Shown here piece by piece: positions 1-12,789 of a DNA stretch of 64,000 nucleotides. How positions within the stretch are numbered: the first letter of the stretch is position 1; each line of letters opens with the position of its first letter. The notes under the pieces are model-generated. The model made no database searches and was not told the origin of the DNA. It saw only the letters and a list, made by a program, of their open reading frames with translations. The stretch is from Aradus depressus (lineage: Eukaryota > Arthropoda > Insecta > Hemiptera > Aradidae), in assembly GCA_963662175.1 (NCBI GenBank), contig OY759216.1:33311087-33375086 (forward strand), in the 5' to 3' direction. The position numbers were made by a program, and so were the translations under genes.

Positions 1-3000
1 TTATCTTTAACTTTTCTTTGAAAAGTCCTTCTTTCTCTATAGCAGCAACTTCAGAAGTTATGAGACCCACATACGGTACTTGCTCTCGGCTTGCCAGTTC
101 TTTTTGTAGAGTTTCTTGTACTACTTCCCCTGTCGTACTTTCTGAAATTGTTATTGTCTTCTGCGCCACTTCATGAGCAGTTAGCGCCGTTTTGGCTTGC
201 TGAATTTCCGGTTTTTCTTCTGGAGTCAAGGCGACTACTTGGTCGGCTGTGATAACTTGAATAACCGAGACAACTTGGCTGTCCTCGTAGGTCATATCGG
301 CTCTTCTGTCCTTTGGTTTTATCATGTCACTCAGTTGGCTCTCGCTTTCGATGGCAGCAGTCTCAGAAAATGTAACAGTCTGGAATGGAAGTGTCTGAGG
401 TATGGCCTGCGCGGTCACGGGGCTTATTTCTCCAAAATCCTTGACACTGCTTTGAACAGTGACTTCGGAGCTCAATGCTACCGGATGGCTTTTCAAATCT
501 GAAGAAGCCGTTCTCACTTCTGGATGTTCGATTTGGATGTGACCTTCCTTATCCTCAGCAGTTACGATGCTGACAGAAATGCTTTCTCCTTCAACAAAAG
601 CAGTCGCAGCAATCTTTTTTTCTGGAGTTACAGTTGTTGTATGTATTCCTTCACATTCGTCAACTTGAGTTTCTCTGAGAATCAAACATTCAAAACCCGT
701 CTGCTGTATATTTGCAGTTGATGAAACAGGTTTGAACTCACTTATTTTTTCTACACCTTGCGCAGGCAGAATCTCACATTTTGATGCCACTTTATGGGAT
801 ATGATATCTGGACTAGCAAAAACTTCTGTCGGTTTTACAGATTCCATAAGAGGGTTTTCTGTATCCATGACGCTAACTTCAGTAACTTTAATATAATCCC
901 CTTTTTCAAAAGACAGGTCTGCTGATTTCTGATCAGGTCGAACAGGAGAAACTAACATGCCCTCAGATTCTCCGACTAGCTGCTCACTTGCAACAACAAC
1001 CTGCATTGGCATATGTTCTAGATTTGCTTGTTCTTTGACAGGCGAGGTTCGTTTCCATATCCCTGTCTGATGTCCGAGAACAACTTCTTCTTTCTGTGCA
1101 ACTTCCTGACTAACGAAATCTAAAACAGCTTTTCTGCCTTCTGGTCTTTCCTCAACCTTATAATCTTCTCCCTTTTCTTCAGTAATAACTTCAGTTACAG
1201 ACACTCCTTCTTCTGCCGTTAAAGATACTACAATATTCTGTGTTTTATACTTGGGTTGTTCTTTGAATGAGGTTTCACATTCTGTAATATTGGTTTCTGT
1301 GATGACAATTTCTTGTAACGGACTACTCTCAACTTTGGCTTTCCCCAAGAGTGGTTCTGGCCTCTCAAGTTGTCCGACTTGGATGCCTGGAATGGTTTCC
1401 TGATGTACTGCGATCTTGTGGCCCGACAAACATGTTGTGAGGGCTGTGGCTGTTGGCGTTTCAAGAGGCTGCAACTCGTGTTCTTTATCGTGGCTCATTA
1501 TTTGTTGAACTGAAATAGATGAAATCTCCCCGGAAAGTTCAAGATTTGCATGCTTTTCTTCAGGTTTTTGAGGAGTTCTAAATTCAGTTTCAGTTTCTGC
1601 TGTTTCCGTAGATAGCACATTTACACTCTCCATAACCGTGTGTTCTGTTTTCGCTACATCGGCTTTGGGTTTTTCTGTGCACAAAGGAGACGTGGATGAT
1701 TCTGTTATGGTTTCTGATTTGATAGCTATTTGTTGAGGCAGAACCGATGGTTGAGCTAGCACTCCAGAAGGAAGTTCTTTCGCTTCGTATGGTCCCAGTT
1801 CATTTCCTGTTATAACTTCTGTAACGATGATACCTTGTTCTTCTTGAACATTAATGTCAGCTGATCGTAGTTCTGGGGATACCTTCTCCTTCTGTGGCTG
1901 AATGTGTTCTCCACAAACCACTTCTTGTGTTATCATCTCCTGGTGCGTTGATTGGCTCAGAATTGCCGTACTTTCAACTGGTTTCTCTTGCACTATTTCC
2001 CCAGTCTTCACTTCCGGAAAGGCCTCTTCTACGATTAGAGACTGGAATGGATGGGTAGGCACAGTTTTGCTTTTGTGTGTCTCAGGAGCATTAAAGTCTT
2101 CTGTCTGTCCTTCCCTTTCTACTGTTTCTGTTTCGAATATAACAATACCTTTTTGTGATAGTTTCTCAGTTTCAGTAGCACTGATAGTACAGGTGACTGG
2201 AAGTTCCTTAGACACGAGAGGTATTCCACTTTCATGAAGCTGAACTGTAGAAATTTGTTTAGCTTCTAAAGTTTCGAAGGTCGTTGAAGCCTCATCCTCT
2301 CTATACTTCAATGTTTCAGGGAGCTCGACTGTGCTTTGCTGCACTGTAGTCTCCATTACATTTATTTGTTTTTGAGCACAAAAACTTGCGTCAGCTAAAG
2401 TGGCTAGTGGGCTTTTCCCAGGAATCAGTTCACCTTCGGATTCTTGAACTAATATTTCTGAAACGTTGGATATTTCAAGACCGGATAAACTTGTAGATGC
2501 TACTTTGGTTTTTGGAGTTTCTTCGGTAATGAGGGTTTCTTCTATTTCAGAAGGTAGTGTTTCTGTAGTTAGAATCGATTCTTTACTCGTGAAATCAACA
2601 TCTGCTGTCTTCTTTTCATAAACAAAGATTTTCAGAATGTTGCCAGTCTCATGTGACTGGGTCATGCTAACTGTGATTCCTTCCTTCGTTTGAAGCTCTT
2701 CCTTGGCCGAAGATAGCTCAGGCTGTTTACTCACGATCAGTTCATCCTCCTTCTCGTGTACCTGTTGCTCGGTGACTTGCAGTGAGTCCTCTGTGTAGAG
2801 CCCCACTCCGGCCTTCTGCCCTGCCGGGAGACGCCCCGGTCTGTACTCTCCTTCTTTCTCGGGAAGTGTGTTGATCTCAGTCATAGCTGTCACTTGTTGG
2901 ACGAACGCCGGGCTTGCAGTTTCTGTGGGAACCACCAATTCTGGAAAGTATTTATCAGGTTTCGTTTCAGCAAACGTTTCACTTACAATAAGTGACTCTT

Positions 3001-4050
3001 TGGCTGATATGTCTACTTTTGGCTTGAGTGGAAGCGGCTTTATGAGCTCAGTTAGCTTGTCTTCGGCAGTTGCTTCCTGCACCTCCGTAACGCTGATCCC
3101 CTCTTGTGGAATGACACCCGCAGCAGCTTTGAATGTAGTTGGCTGTTTCGATGCAGAGAAAACACCTTCTTTTAGCGAAGTACTTGTTTCGGTCACTGAC
3201 ATTGCTTCATGGACAGACAAGGACATTGTGGCCGAACTTCCTTTTTCGGAAACATATTCCGTTTTTATAGCAGACTGCTCTGGTGTCACCTCACTGACAA
3301 TGATACTTTCTTGAGGCAAGTACTCAGAAGATATCTCTTGATTTTTCGGAACAAATTTTCCCTGAAATTCACCAGTTGAAATGTGAACGCCAGCTTCAGA
3401 GACAGAGAATGATTCCAGAACGTCCATATTGGGACTTGCTGTTACCATCTCAGGAGCGCCTGTTGGAAGCCTATATTCCTCTCTTTCTTCACTCTGGGTG
3501 ATCTGACTTGCGGGTACGGTGTGGGGTATAACCATGACACTGGCCTGCTCTGTTAAATGGGGCAGCTCTCCCAGGAGGGTGGAACATGTCTCTGGGATAG
3601 ACTCAGCCACCATCTTGGAGGTGCTCAGAGGGATCCCTTTGATAGGTCTGTTCGTATCAGTCTCCAACTCCTTGACGGTTTCATCAGTTATCTTCATTTC
3701 ATCGAGGTCGGGTCTCCTGGCTTTCAGGGTCTTCTTGATTCTCCTTAGTCCCTGGTCTTCTATCTCCTCTATTTCTTCCTCCTCCTCCCCCCTCCTTTTC
3801 TTCATCACCTTCCTCTGCCTCATCACTCCCCCTCCCTTCCTCTCTATGATGATCAATTCTTCCTCCTCTTCCTCTTCTTTAGAGCCATCCTTCCTCTTCT
3901 CGTCAGGTTGGGTTACTATCCCTTTGCTATCGGAAATAACTTCCTTCTCATCTTCTGATATTTCTGTAATCGTAACTTTATCTTCTTCATCCGCTCTTCT
4001 TTCTTTGTCCTTTTTCTTCTTTTTTTGCCTTTCGGTTTCTTCAAGGATCT
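1..4050 (-). CDS. sls: sls large exon with degenerate repeats, open at window edge
   Basis: An open frame runs without a stop from the acceptor GATTCACAG at 4051-4052 to base 1, over 1349 codons, and exits the window in phase. It begins ILEETERQKKKKKDKERRA, followed by Glu/Lys-rich coil (EEEEEEELIIIERKGGG, RRIKKTLKARRPDLDEMK). The rest is a chain of degenerate repeats of roughly 70 residues around ISVTEV, then a stretch of acidic residues such as AEDKEG or ITEEKGEDYK. Examples are GISVTEVQEATAEDK, GIIVTEVITGNELGPY and GVSVTEVITEEKGEDYK. Such long unique or repeated regions between the PEVK and C-terminal domains are known in insect titin. No Ig is visible. Frame consistency was spot-checked at three points. 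Confidence 0.88.
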
Positions 4051-5694
4051 CTGTGAATCAATTAATAGGATCAATATTGGATAAAGGTTGAAGGAAAAAC
4101 ATGCTCAACATATGTTATTGTTGTTGGTAGATCCTATGTTAGGGAATATGCTTAGTGTCTGAGCCGTGCTGTAGCTACATATTTTATGTTTTATGCTTTC
4201 TAAATACTATAGGATGTATGTGATAAGAAAATAATGCTCTAATAATAATAATAATTTTTTTTTCTAAAATATTTTTTAATTTGTCCAAGGTACCGAAGAG
4301 AAACATTGTATTGCAGTCCTATAATATGTGAGGGATTTAAAATGTATTATGTTCAATATTAAAATTATCCACATTAATTTAAACTTTTTATAACAGAGTT
4401 TTAGGAGATGACTTAAACAATAGCCATATGAGAGCGTAGTGCTGAAGACTCCAAAAGAGATTCTATATATATTTTTTTGGTTCAGGTTTTTATATTTAAA
4501 AAAATATATATTTGTTCCCAATACTTTTCTTATCACATATTGCATGTTAAAAGTTATTTTAGATTGTAAAAGTGAGAATTTGTGATTGTAGCAGTGGCTG
4601 CTTCCAATAAGCGATACATACCAAAGAAGCATTTTGAATTAACTTGCTGTAGACTGCAAACTACGACTTTTTTATTTTTTCACACATGCAGTCTTATAAG
4701 CCAACCTTATACAGAATAGAATATTTATAATATAAATAAATAATGAAAGGCAACATGAAAAAGAGAGACAGGTATAAAGATAAAAAGATAAATTTATAAG
4801 AATCACTCACCAAAAGCTGTTGTGAAATGTTGACAAAATAATTGCGAATCAAGATAAAATTAGCGCTATTCTATTATTTTTTATTATATTTTTAAAATGA
4901 AGAAGAAGCACCTAGAGGAAGAAGAAGGAAGCTGAAAGCACTGTTATATTAGCAAGTTTAAATTTTAAAAAACAATTGCATTATCCTTAAAAATATCTGG
5001 GGAACATTGTTAGTAAATCAAATTTCAGCAGAAAAGACCATGCATTACAAATATGCACACACAAGCAACAATGATAAACAATGTTTTCAAAATAATTATG
5101 ACTTTTATTGTCCATATATGTAAATACTTATATAACACAAATGAAGAGCCATGCGAATTGAGAATTCTATATATAATATATAAAGAATATAGAATATCTT
5201 TAATGACATAAAAATACATGCACGAAGTATGGATAAACTGTGGCGTTTAAGGCATTAGCCGAGTGAGAAGGCGAAACGAGCTCACATAGATTTGGCTGAT
5301 TTGTTCTTTCAAACATCAGTTTCTATGTAACCGTAAACATAGGTGAATGTTACCTTCTAAAAGTTCATGGTTTCCGACATTTTTTGTCTTCAGATTTTCA
5401 AAAAAATAAATGTTCTTGTTGATAATCCATATCTACAATTTCATCGCGCTTATAGAGTATAAGAAGTGTAGGATAGAAGAAAAAAAAAATTAATCCAATG
5501 AAAAAATACTATATTGTATTTGGGAAACACCCAACATTATGTCATCAAATATACCTCGTAGGTACCCAATAACACTTAAAAATGTCATAGTGATTCAAAG
5601 GATATAACACGTAATATTCCAAGAAGTTCGCATTCGAACATATCGGTGGTCTAATAACTAGTCCAAAACTGTTTGTTTTCTCTCACAGCCTACT

Positions 5695-5866
5695 GATAAC
5701 AAGGATAATGTGTTAGGATAACAATGAGTGCAGGTGTTATGATAACAAGGAGTACAAGTGTTAGGATAACAAGGAGTGCAAGTGTTAGGATAACAAAGAG
5801 TGGATGTGTTCGGATAACAAAGAGTGGATGTGTTCGGATAACAAGGAGTGCAAGTGTTAGGATAAC
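5695..5866. repeat. 24 bp tandem array, about 7 copies
   Basis: The unit is GATAACAAGGAGTGCAAGTG plus TTAG. The first copy is shorter (22 bp). Two adjacent copies share the variant GATAACAAAGAGTGGATGTG with TTCG. It lies in an intron and is open in several frames, which explains the short repetitive ORFs there. Confidence 0.9.
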
Positions 5867-8240
5867 ATGTTTTTGTATCCTATATTTTATCTTAAAATCG
5901 CCCAACAAATGTCCGTCCGATTCCTCTTTGACATACAATCCTCTTCCTCTGATTTGCCTTTCATTCCCCTTCCTTTGTATTTTCCTACATTTACAATCAA
6001 TTCTTACAATTTTATTTTATTTATTCACTTTATTTTAGTATTGCACCTGTTTCTCTTAAATTAATATTACTTCAAATCGTCTGGGCATCCTCTCCTCTCT
6101 TATATTTTTAATGTATCTCCTTTTCGTCTTTGTACTATTAACTGATATTTTATTTAATTGTTTCTTTCTCTTTGATTGTGTATGTATTTATTCCTAGGGT
6201 ACCTCAGTCTCAGATTAAAATTTATTTTAATTTCATTTGAAATGTCATTTACGATTGACGAACGACATGATACTGATCTCAAAAAAACAAGTACACTCCA
6301 CGCTTGTCCTTATTGTTTGTGTGTTGCGAGAGAAAACAAATTGGGTTATAGGTAAAAAAAGATATTCTCAACTACTTATTAGACCGTCAATAGGTCCAAA
6401 TGTGAACTTCTTGGAATATTTATAGGTTTATACCCTTTGAATCATAAAGGTTCATGATAATATTACTTCTGATAATGAGCTCCTCCATGTTATACACTAA
6501 TAACGCGATAAAATTGAAATTATTTTTTGAAAATCAGAATTTTTTTTCTCAGAAAGCAGGAAATAAATTAGACAAATCTATGCGAAACGCAGTTCCACCG
6601 TCTAACCTGGTTACGGTCTTCAGAAGGGATCCAAATAACTTCATTAATATCAGAAAAATGTGTGACAAAAGAGAGAACAATGGCATCATGGCTCTTCATC
6701 TGTACTCTTCGTATACATAAATATATATTATTGTTATGGATACGAATTATTTATTTATTTTTAAGTTTTAAAATTAGGTGAATATATATAAAGATTATGT
6801 TTAGGCTATTCTAAACCCAAAACTGTATATCTGCATCATGGGTCACGGATTAAGAAAAAATGTTGATGTAATGTAGAGATACTAGTTTTTTGTAATAGGT
6901 TTCGCCGAAACCTTCGAAGTTCTCCAAAATATTTATATCTCCTTCATTATTGGAAGAAACTATTAAAATATCGTTAGATTAATAGGAAGTTATAGTATTA
7001 TATAGTTATAGTCTATATTGGGAGAGCTCTTTAACGGTCAATTCATTTTTCATGAAATTTAAAATGTTTTACTTTAGTAAATGGTAATAATGGATTGGAA
7101 AAGTTCACGAATCGCAAGAGATCAAAACTATTTTCTACACAAAAAAAGTCTAATTCAATTATGGTACTACAGACTGAGCGCAAGCTTAGAAAAGTGGGGT
7201 AAATTGTAATAGAATAATTTTGGATTTCTATTTCTATTTTTTTTACCTTTTGCTAAAATTGCTGCCAATAGTAAAGGTGAATATATATGAATATTTTTAT
7301 AAAAGAATTTTTTTTTTTTTTTTTTCCTCCCCTTTTCTGGCTTTATGATCAGCGCACATCAGCCATCACTATATAAAAGAATTCCTTGAAATTGAAGATT
7401 TAACACATCTTGTAGGTTTCGGCAAAACATTTTACACAAAAATGTCAACAAGTTCTACATTATACCAACATTTTAAATAAATTCATGCTGTCTACAGTAC
7501 ATCTATATGGATTTTTTTTTGCGATTCCAAATCAAGTGGGCAACATTTAAAAGATGTTTAGCTGGAACTTGGTGCACACATAGAACTAATAGATCTGACA
7601 ACATTCCGGAAATATTTCGCCTTCATCTCATGTATGTACAGGAATATAAAGAGTTGAATTTTTGAACTATAGCAAAAAGTAACGTCTTTCTTTTCGAGTC
7701 TTCTTACTTAATGAATATCATTTTTTAAATTGGAAGAAATCGTTGGTTGAGGAATCTTCAAATGTTTCTTTATTTCAAATAGTTTAATTATTTTTATTTT
7801 ATCCTCTATGGCTTTAACCGCCATGATATGGATCTTGCTGAAGACGACTAGACCAGTGAAGATTGGCAAGTACATAACGTTTTTTTCTATATCCATCAAG
7901 CGAATGGGAAAATGGAAATGAAGAATACTTACATCATTCTAAAGCGTTTCGTTATTAAGTTACACTGGTAAGCGCACGAGTTCGAAAACATTTATCAAGC
8001 ACTTAGAGATATAAAGTTTCAATTTTATATAACTTTGGATGAAAAAAACATTCAGGGATGTTGTCAGTACGTAATTGAGCCCAACCAAGCTGTGGCTACG
8101 ACGAAATATATATTTTTCATTTAGGCGAAAAATATACTAATATATACATGTATGTATTATTTTTTTTCAGTAAAACTGGGTAACAAATAGATAACTTTGG
8201 TATATAATCTAAGGGGTTAGTTCCGCCAGTAAATATGTTA

Positions 8241-8504
8241 CTGTTGTCATACCTTTCGGTGGATACCGTCGTCACTGGCTGCTGGTCGAGTACTGTGGGC
8301 GAGCGCTTTCGATGTAAAGACATCATCTTCAAGCCACTGTTAATGTTGTACTGAGGTTAGTCCGTGTTTTTGAACGAACACGGACTAACCTCAGTACAAC
8401 ATTAACAGTGGCTTGAAGATGATGTCTTTACATCGAAAGCGCTCGCCCACAGTACTCGACCAGCAGCCAGTGACGACGGTATCCACCGAAAGGTATGACA
8501 ACAG
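8241..8504. repeat. Near-perfect hairpin, 128 bp arms, 8 nt loop
   Basis: The left arm 8241-8368 (starts CTGTTGTCATACC, ends TTAGTCCGTGTT) is the reverse complement of 8377-8504 (starts AACACGGACTAACC, ends GGTATGACAACAG). The loop is TTTGAACG. I saw no mismatch by eye. The arms are GC-rich relative to the intron. A transcript of either strand would fold into a long double-stranded RNA. Confidence 0.9.
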
Positions 8505-8625
8505 ATAACTTTGTCTATTTTACTGTTAATATTCCTGCATATATTTTATTTTTAATATAATTGTTTTCAGATTTTATTAAATTAGTAAGATCAGAAAATG
8601 AATAGCAATGTTGGTTTTGTTTCAG

Positions 8626-8959
8626 TCACTTTTTGATCAAACAGGAGCGGATAATAGTACCAGAGCGAAATGGAAATTCTCAAAGCCTCATATAAGTACT
8701 TTTAAGGTAAGCCCAACAGTACTGAGCTTATGTATATGTATATATATCTCCATACGTAATTCACTACCAAAAAATATTTCTATATTGTTGAAGAAAATTG
8801 GATCTGCGAAACTTCGCCCCGAAGAACCTGCTTGATATCCCAAAGCCGAAGAAGTCGTGGTCGAGGTTCATTGCGGGCAAAGGCAGAGGAGATAGATATC
8901 TAACTCGCCTTCGCCCTCCAGGGAAACAAGACCTCAGAAAAGACATTAGAGGCCGCCAG
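8626..8959 (+). other. Exon-like pair on the plus strand (unassigned)
   Basis: Segment 8626-8706 is bounded by TTGTTTCAG and AAG|GTAAGC and is open for 27 codons (SLFDQTGADNSTRAKWKFSK). Segment 8794-8959 is bounded by GTTGAAG and CCAG|GTATTT. It is clearly richer in GC and is open in one frame with LDLRNFAPKNLLDIPKPKKS and WSRFIAGKGRGDRYLTRL. The two open frames do not join in phase: direct splicing gives a stop after about 14 more codons. It could be a relic of a mobile or nested gene; I do not recognise the product. Confidence 0.3.
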
Positions 8960-9799
8960 GTATTTTTTATATTGTGGGTAATTTTCAAGTTTTAATCTGA
9001 TTGCTCAATAGTTAACATGAGACATTTTAGAAAAGTTCTCAAAATGATTTTGATTGAAAACAATATCTTAATTTGCGCAGCGTAAACTTCAGCAATTACT
9101 AAATAAATATATAACACAACCATCTTTTTGGACATTTTCTATTTCAGAAAAAAAAATGTTTTTACACCATCGTCAAATTTAATACGTTTTTTTGTGGAAT
9201 AGACAATATTTAAAAAAAAAAGAAGATTGTTTTATTTATTTAACACAAGTTTCCACAATATGTCCGCGTTTCTCAACTTCAAGTTACTAAATAACCGAAG
9301 ATCTCTGAAGGCGCTGCTATTCTGAACGGTATATCTCAGCGACGAACGGTTTTTAGTTCAAATTAACGGAAAAAAACTGTATAATCTGTTTCTGACATAA
9401 AATGATAAATTCAAGTGTTTAGCGCAACATTACGATTTTTACAAATCGCTCCCTAATTTCACACCCTCCGATGCTCCGATTTTTCTAGTTAAAGTTTATG
9501 ATCTTCCTTCCAACAAGATTTTTGTTTGAAAAAATCAGAATAAAAGTGTTTAGAAGTTATTGCACGAACACTAATATTCTGAGCGTAATATCTCGGCTTC
9601 TAATGTATAAGGCTCCATAAAAAAAAACACAAAATTTAATCTATTTTTGGCCGGAAATGGCGTATTCGAAAGCAAAGAGCGAATTTATATTTATTTTAAA
9701 ATCTCGTCTCCCCATTTCCCTCATTCCAACTTCTCTGATCTCCGATCTCCTTTTTACAGGGCCTATGGTTGAGATACATATAGTTATTATGACTTGTGC

Positions 9800-10086
9800 G
9801 CCCGGGGTTTAACTACAATGTCATTTCGCCTACTACCATAGTGCTCTTTCGTCACTCTGGTGGAAATGAGCCCGACTCTACTAAGGGAGTCCTAAATTTT
9901 GCCTACCCTAAATGTTTATTCACCGAGGGTAGAGGTCTGTAACGAGTACCTGACATCATACAGACTCGGGACCATCCGAAGGATTTACTTCCCAGATAAA
10001 ATAAACTAAGGGCCTCGGCCGGGTTTCGAACCCACAACCAAGCTAAGAAAGCAAGCACACATAGCACTGAGCTACCGGCGCCCTCG
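9800..10086 (-). mobile_element. tRNA-derived SINE, copy A
   Basis: On the minus strand it starts GAGGGCGCCGGTAGCTCAGT (box A-like) and contains GGTTCGAAACCC (box B). The body has a GGGAAGTAAATCC-type segment and ends near GTAGTAGGCGAAATGAC. It shares head, body and tail with the copy at 28689-28970. Confidence 0.85.
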
Positions 10087-10192
10087 ATAGTTATACAAAT
10101 GTTAAGCCAGATGAACATTTCTGATCTCACTTACTATATAACCTAATTATCATTATCTCTGTAAATACATACTAAACACATCTAATGTTTAC

Positions 10193-10252
10193 CTTCTGTT
10201 TCTACTTCTTGTTGCTTAGTTTCTTTCTTCCTGGTTACTTTCTTTTTCATTT
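10193..10252 (-). CDS. sls: sls exon: 20-residue basic linker
   Basis: The exon is 60 nt, phase 1 to 1. It encodes MKKKVTRKKETKQQEVETE. Acceptor GTTATCAG; donor GAAG|GTAAAC. The exon sits alone between introns of about 6.1 and 4.9 kb. It joins EILEETERQKKKK of the next exon, extending a charged, probably helical stretch. Being phase-neutral, it can be skipped without a frameshift. Confidence 0.8.
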
Positions 10253-10859
10253 CTGATAACAAAACATTAAATATATATATATAGTATAACAACATGATCC
10301 TGTATTTTTTTTATTGTTTAAGTATTTTAAGTTGATGTTGAAGGTAAATAATGTTCTTTTTAAAGAAAGATGTTTTTCAATTTTGGGTTGTGTAAGATTC
10401 TGAATTTATACATAATATATTTGAGAGCAAACTTTCAAAAAGAGATTTGTCACATTGGTAGAGATTCGAGAAAACAGCAAGAAATGATTTTGCGTGCTTA
10501 TACGCTATTTCATACAGGTTTTTAATTTTTTTAAAATTAATCAAACATAATTAATGTCATAGGTAATTAAATTTTAGCTAAAATAATTTTGATGGTAATT
10601 AAAATTGTGAATAGCTTGGACATGTCCGTGTTTGTTTGAAACACAAGAACAAATGTTGTTGGATTGAATCCTTCTAGGACTAATTCCCTTTGGAAAAAAA
10701 TAAATAAAATTGGCTAATCAATAAAAAAAAGAGGATTTGAGCGAAAACTTTATTATCAAAAAAATTTAATACTGACTGACTTCTTTTTAAAACAAATAAT
10801 GTAATTAAAATTAAATAATAAAAATATTATTATCAATAAAAATTGTTCCTAATCCTGTT

Positions 10860-11115
10860 TTAATAATTCAAATTATCACAATTTTTGTAGCACTGACTTA
10901 ATGCTTTAATGTCAAGCAGATCCCAATGTTTCCCTAACTCATTTACTTTTCCTATTTCCGTAGAAAATTTGGCGTATTCGTCTTTGCTTAGGATAATGGT
11001 TTTCTTTCGCAACAGTTTCTCGGCGCTGCCGAAAACTCGGTCAGCAGGTAGAAAGCTGTGACCTCTAATTGGAAAAACTAGTAAAATTTCTTGCAGATTA
11101 TTGCATTTTTTTTTT
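10860..11115 (-). pseudogene. Transposase-type C-terminal remnant (5' truncated)
   Basis: On the minus strand an open stretch reads NNLQEILLVFPIRGHSFLPA, then DRVFGSAEKLLRKKTIILSK, DEYAKFSTEIGKVNELGKHW and DLLDIKALSQCYKN, ending in a stop at 10860-10862. The signature RGHSFLPxDRVFGxxEK followed by a conserved 40-residue tail is, from memory, that of the C-terminal part of a large transposon-derived family seen in many arthropod genomes (DDE-like, DUF7869 type). The 5' part dissolves into A/T runs near 11105. It is a truncated relic in an intron and not part of sls. Confidence 0.7.
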
Positions 11116-12116
11116 TCAAGAAAACAACCTCCAGTAGATTTTCTTTTTCTACTCCCATTCTTACGTTTCCCTAATTTTCGTCGTCTGTAAAAATGTCCAT
11201 TTTAATCAAATGATTAAAAAAGAATAAAAGAAACTAATAAAGCACTATGATTGGTCTAGATGGACAAAACTGGGTTTGCATGAAAACGCTCTTTGGACAA
11301 GTTTGGTTTTGATTGAAACCCTATAAAACAACCTTGGATATACACGGGACAAAATTTTTTTTGAATGAACGGAGTTGATATTATAAAATCGCGATAAAAT
11401 TCCAGTTAGAACAGCTGTTTATCTCATTTCTTATTTTTTTTGGACAAATCCTTTTTGAATGTTTGCTCCTCATTTATCACAGCTACAATTCTCCCATTTA
11501 TTTTTTGGGAAGCACTCCCATCATTATCTATAATTCATTTGTTTTTTATATTAACAGTTTTTTTCTTGTCAATCGAAGACTTCATTTTACAGAACATATT
11601 TATGGAGTCTACCTTTATTTGTAGTCTTGAATTGAAGACTACTAAAAACGTAGGGGTCGACTCAATAAATTTGTTCTGTAGAAGGATTTTGATTGATATG
11701 AAAAAAAAAAAACATGTGTGCAGTTCACACGCGGTAGACGTGAAACCTTCAGAAAACGAAACTGCGAGAGAATGAGACGAATGCAGTATCAGGAGTGGGA
11801 TAATTATAGGGTTTATTTATTATAATATTGGTACCAAGTTTAAAAATGATTTTATATTTTATTATTCAAACTCCATGTTTTTAATTTCAACAAATGACAC
11901 GAGTGGCTTATGGTAACTAGAGCATGAAATAAATGTTTCCTTAATAAGTTCTTAAAAGTTTAAAAAAATTCACAATTCCAAACTTTTTGAAGGGAGAGGA
12001 GGAGGCGATGGAATTTTTCATGATTATCTTTTTTGTGTCGCAAGACTAGAGAAGAAGCATTATCGGCAACTTTTTTTCTCTTCACTTTCAGTTACAAGAA
12101 GTCCTTATGTTAGTAA

Positions 12117-12138
12117 TATATATATATATATATATATA
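12117..12138. repeat. (TA)n microsatellite
   Basis: About eleven TA dinucleotides in an AT-rich intron. Confidence 0.85.
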
Positions 12139-12789
12139 GATGAGGCAATAGTGTCGCTTTTTCGTTTCATCGAGTTTTAAATCACAACGGTGCTAAAAAA
12201 GTTTTCACTTCAAAAATGTTAAGATAAAGAACGAATAAATTATAGATACTTATGATGGGAGTGCTTCCCGAAATGTCTGTAATTGCTTTTTTAAAAAATA
12301 AAAAAATAAATGTACCCAGCTGTGATAAATATATTGTATGTTAGGAATAATGTATGTTGACCTTCTGGCCAGCCTAAGTTGGACCAATATGTAAAGCAGT
12401 CGGCTTTACAGATATTTTCCCTGTTTCTTCCCCGACCAACTGTAATATATTCCCTTCTGATGGCAAGTCGCTATAAGAACAGTAAATCAAGAGGAGCTGG
12501 TAGTACAGTATCCGCGGGGCGGAAAAAGATGCAAGACTCAGGAAGATACTGTATGTTTTTTTTTTATGGGTGATTTTTTCAGTTTCTATATGATCCCGAC
12601 ATTTGCTCTTATCTACCAATAAATTGAAAAATTTAATATTTGAAAAAGTAGTGCTGATTTATTTTTGAAACGGAGTATATTTACTTATGTTTTTGGGGCC
12701 GCACTAATCTGGTCAAAATCCAAAATTGATTATGGTGATATAAATGAAGTCAAATGTAAAAAATAGCTTTATTTTGCATTTTAATTAGC

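Larger units (their letters stand above)
4051..10192 (-). other. Intron, 6.1 kb, repeat-rich
   Basis: AT-rich intron between the small basic exon and the 4 kb repeat exon. It holds a 24 bp tandem array (5695-5866), a 264 bp hairpin (8241-8504), an exon-like pair on the plus strand (8626-8959), AT-rich interspersed sequence near 9300-9700 and a SINE (9800-10086). I see no other coding sequence. Confidence 0.75.

Noticed and set aside
197..4091. Plus-strand frames opposite the 4 kb exon, up to 190 codons
   Set aside because: The minus-strand frame is open throughout and protein-like; the plus-strand frames overlap it without splice or start context.
5690..6064. Short repetitive frames on both strands
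   Set aside because: Explained by the 24 bp tandem array, which is open in several frames by chance.
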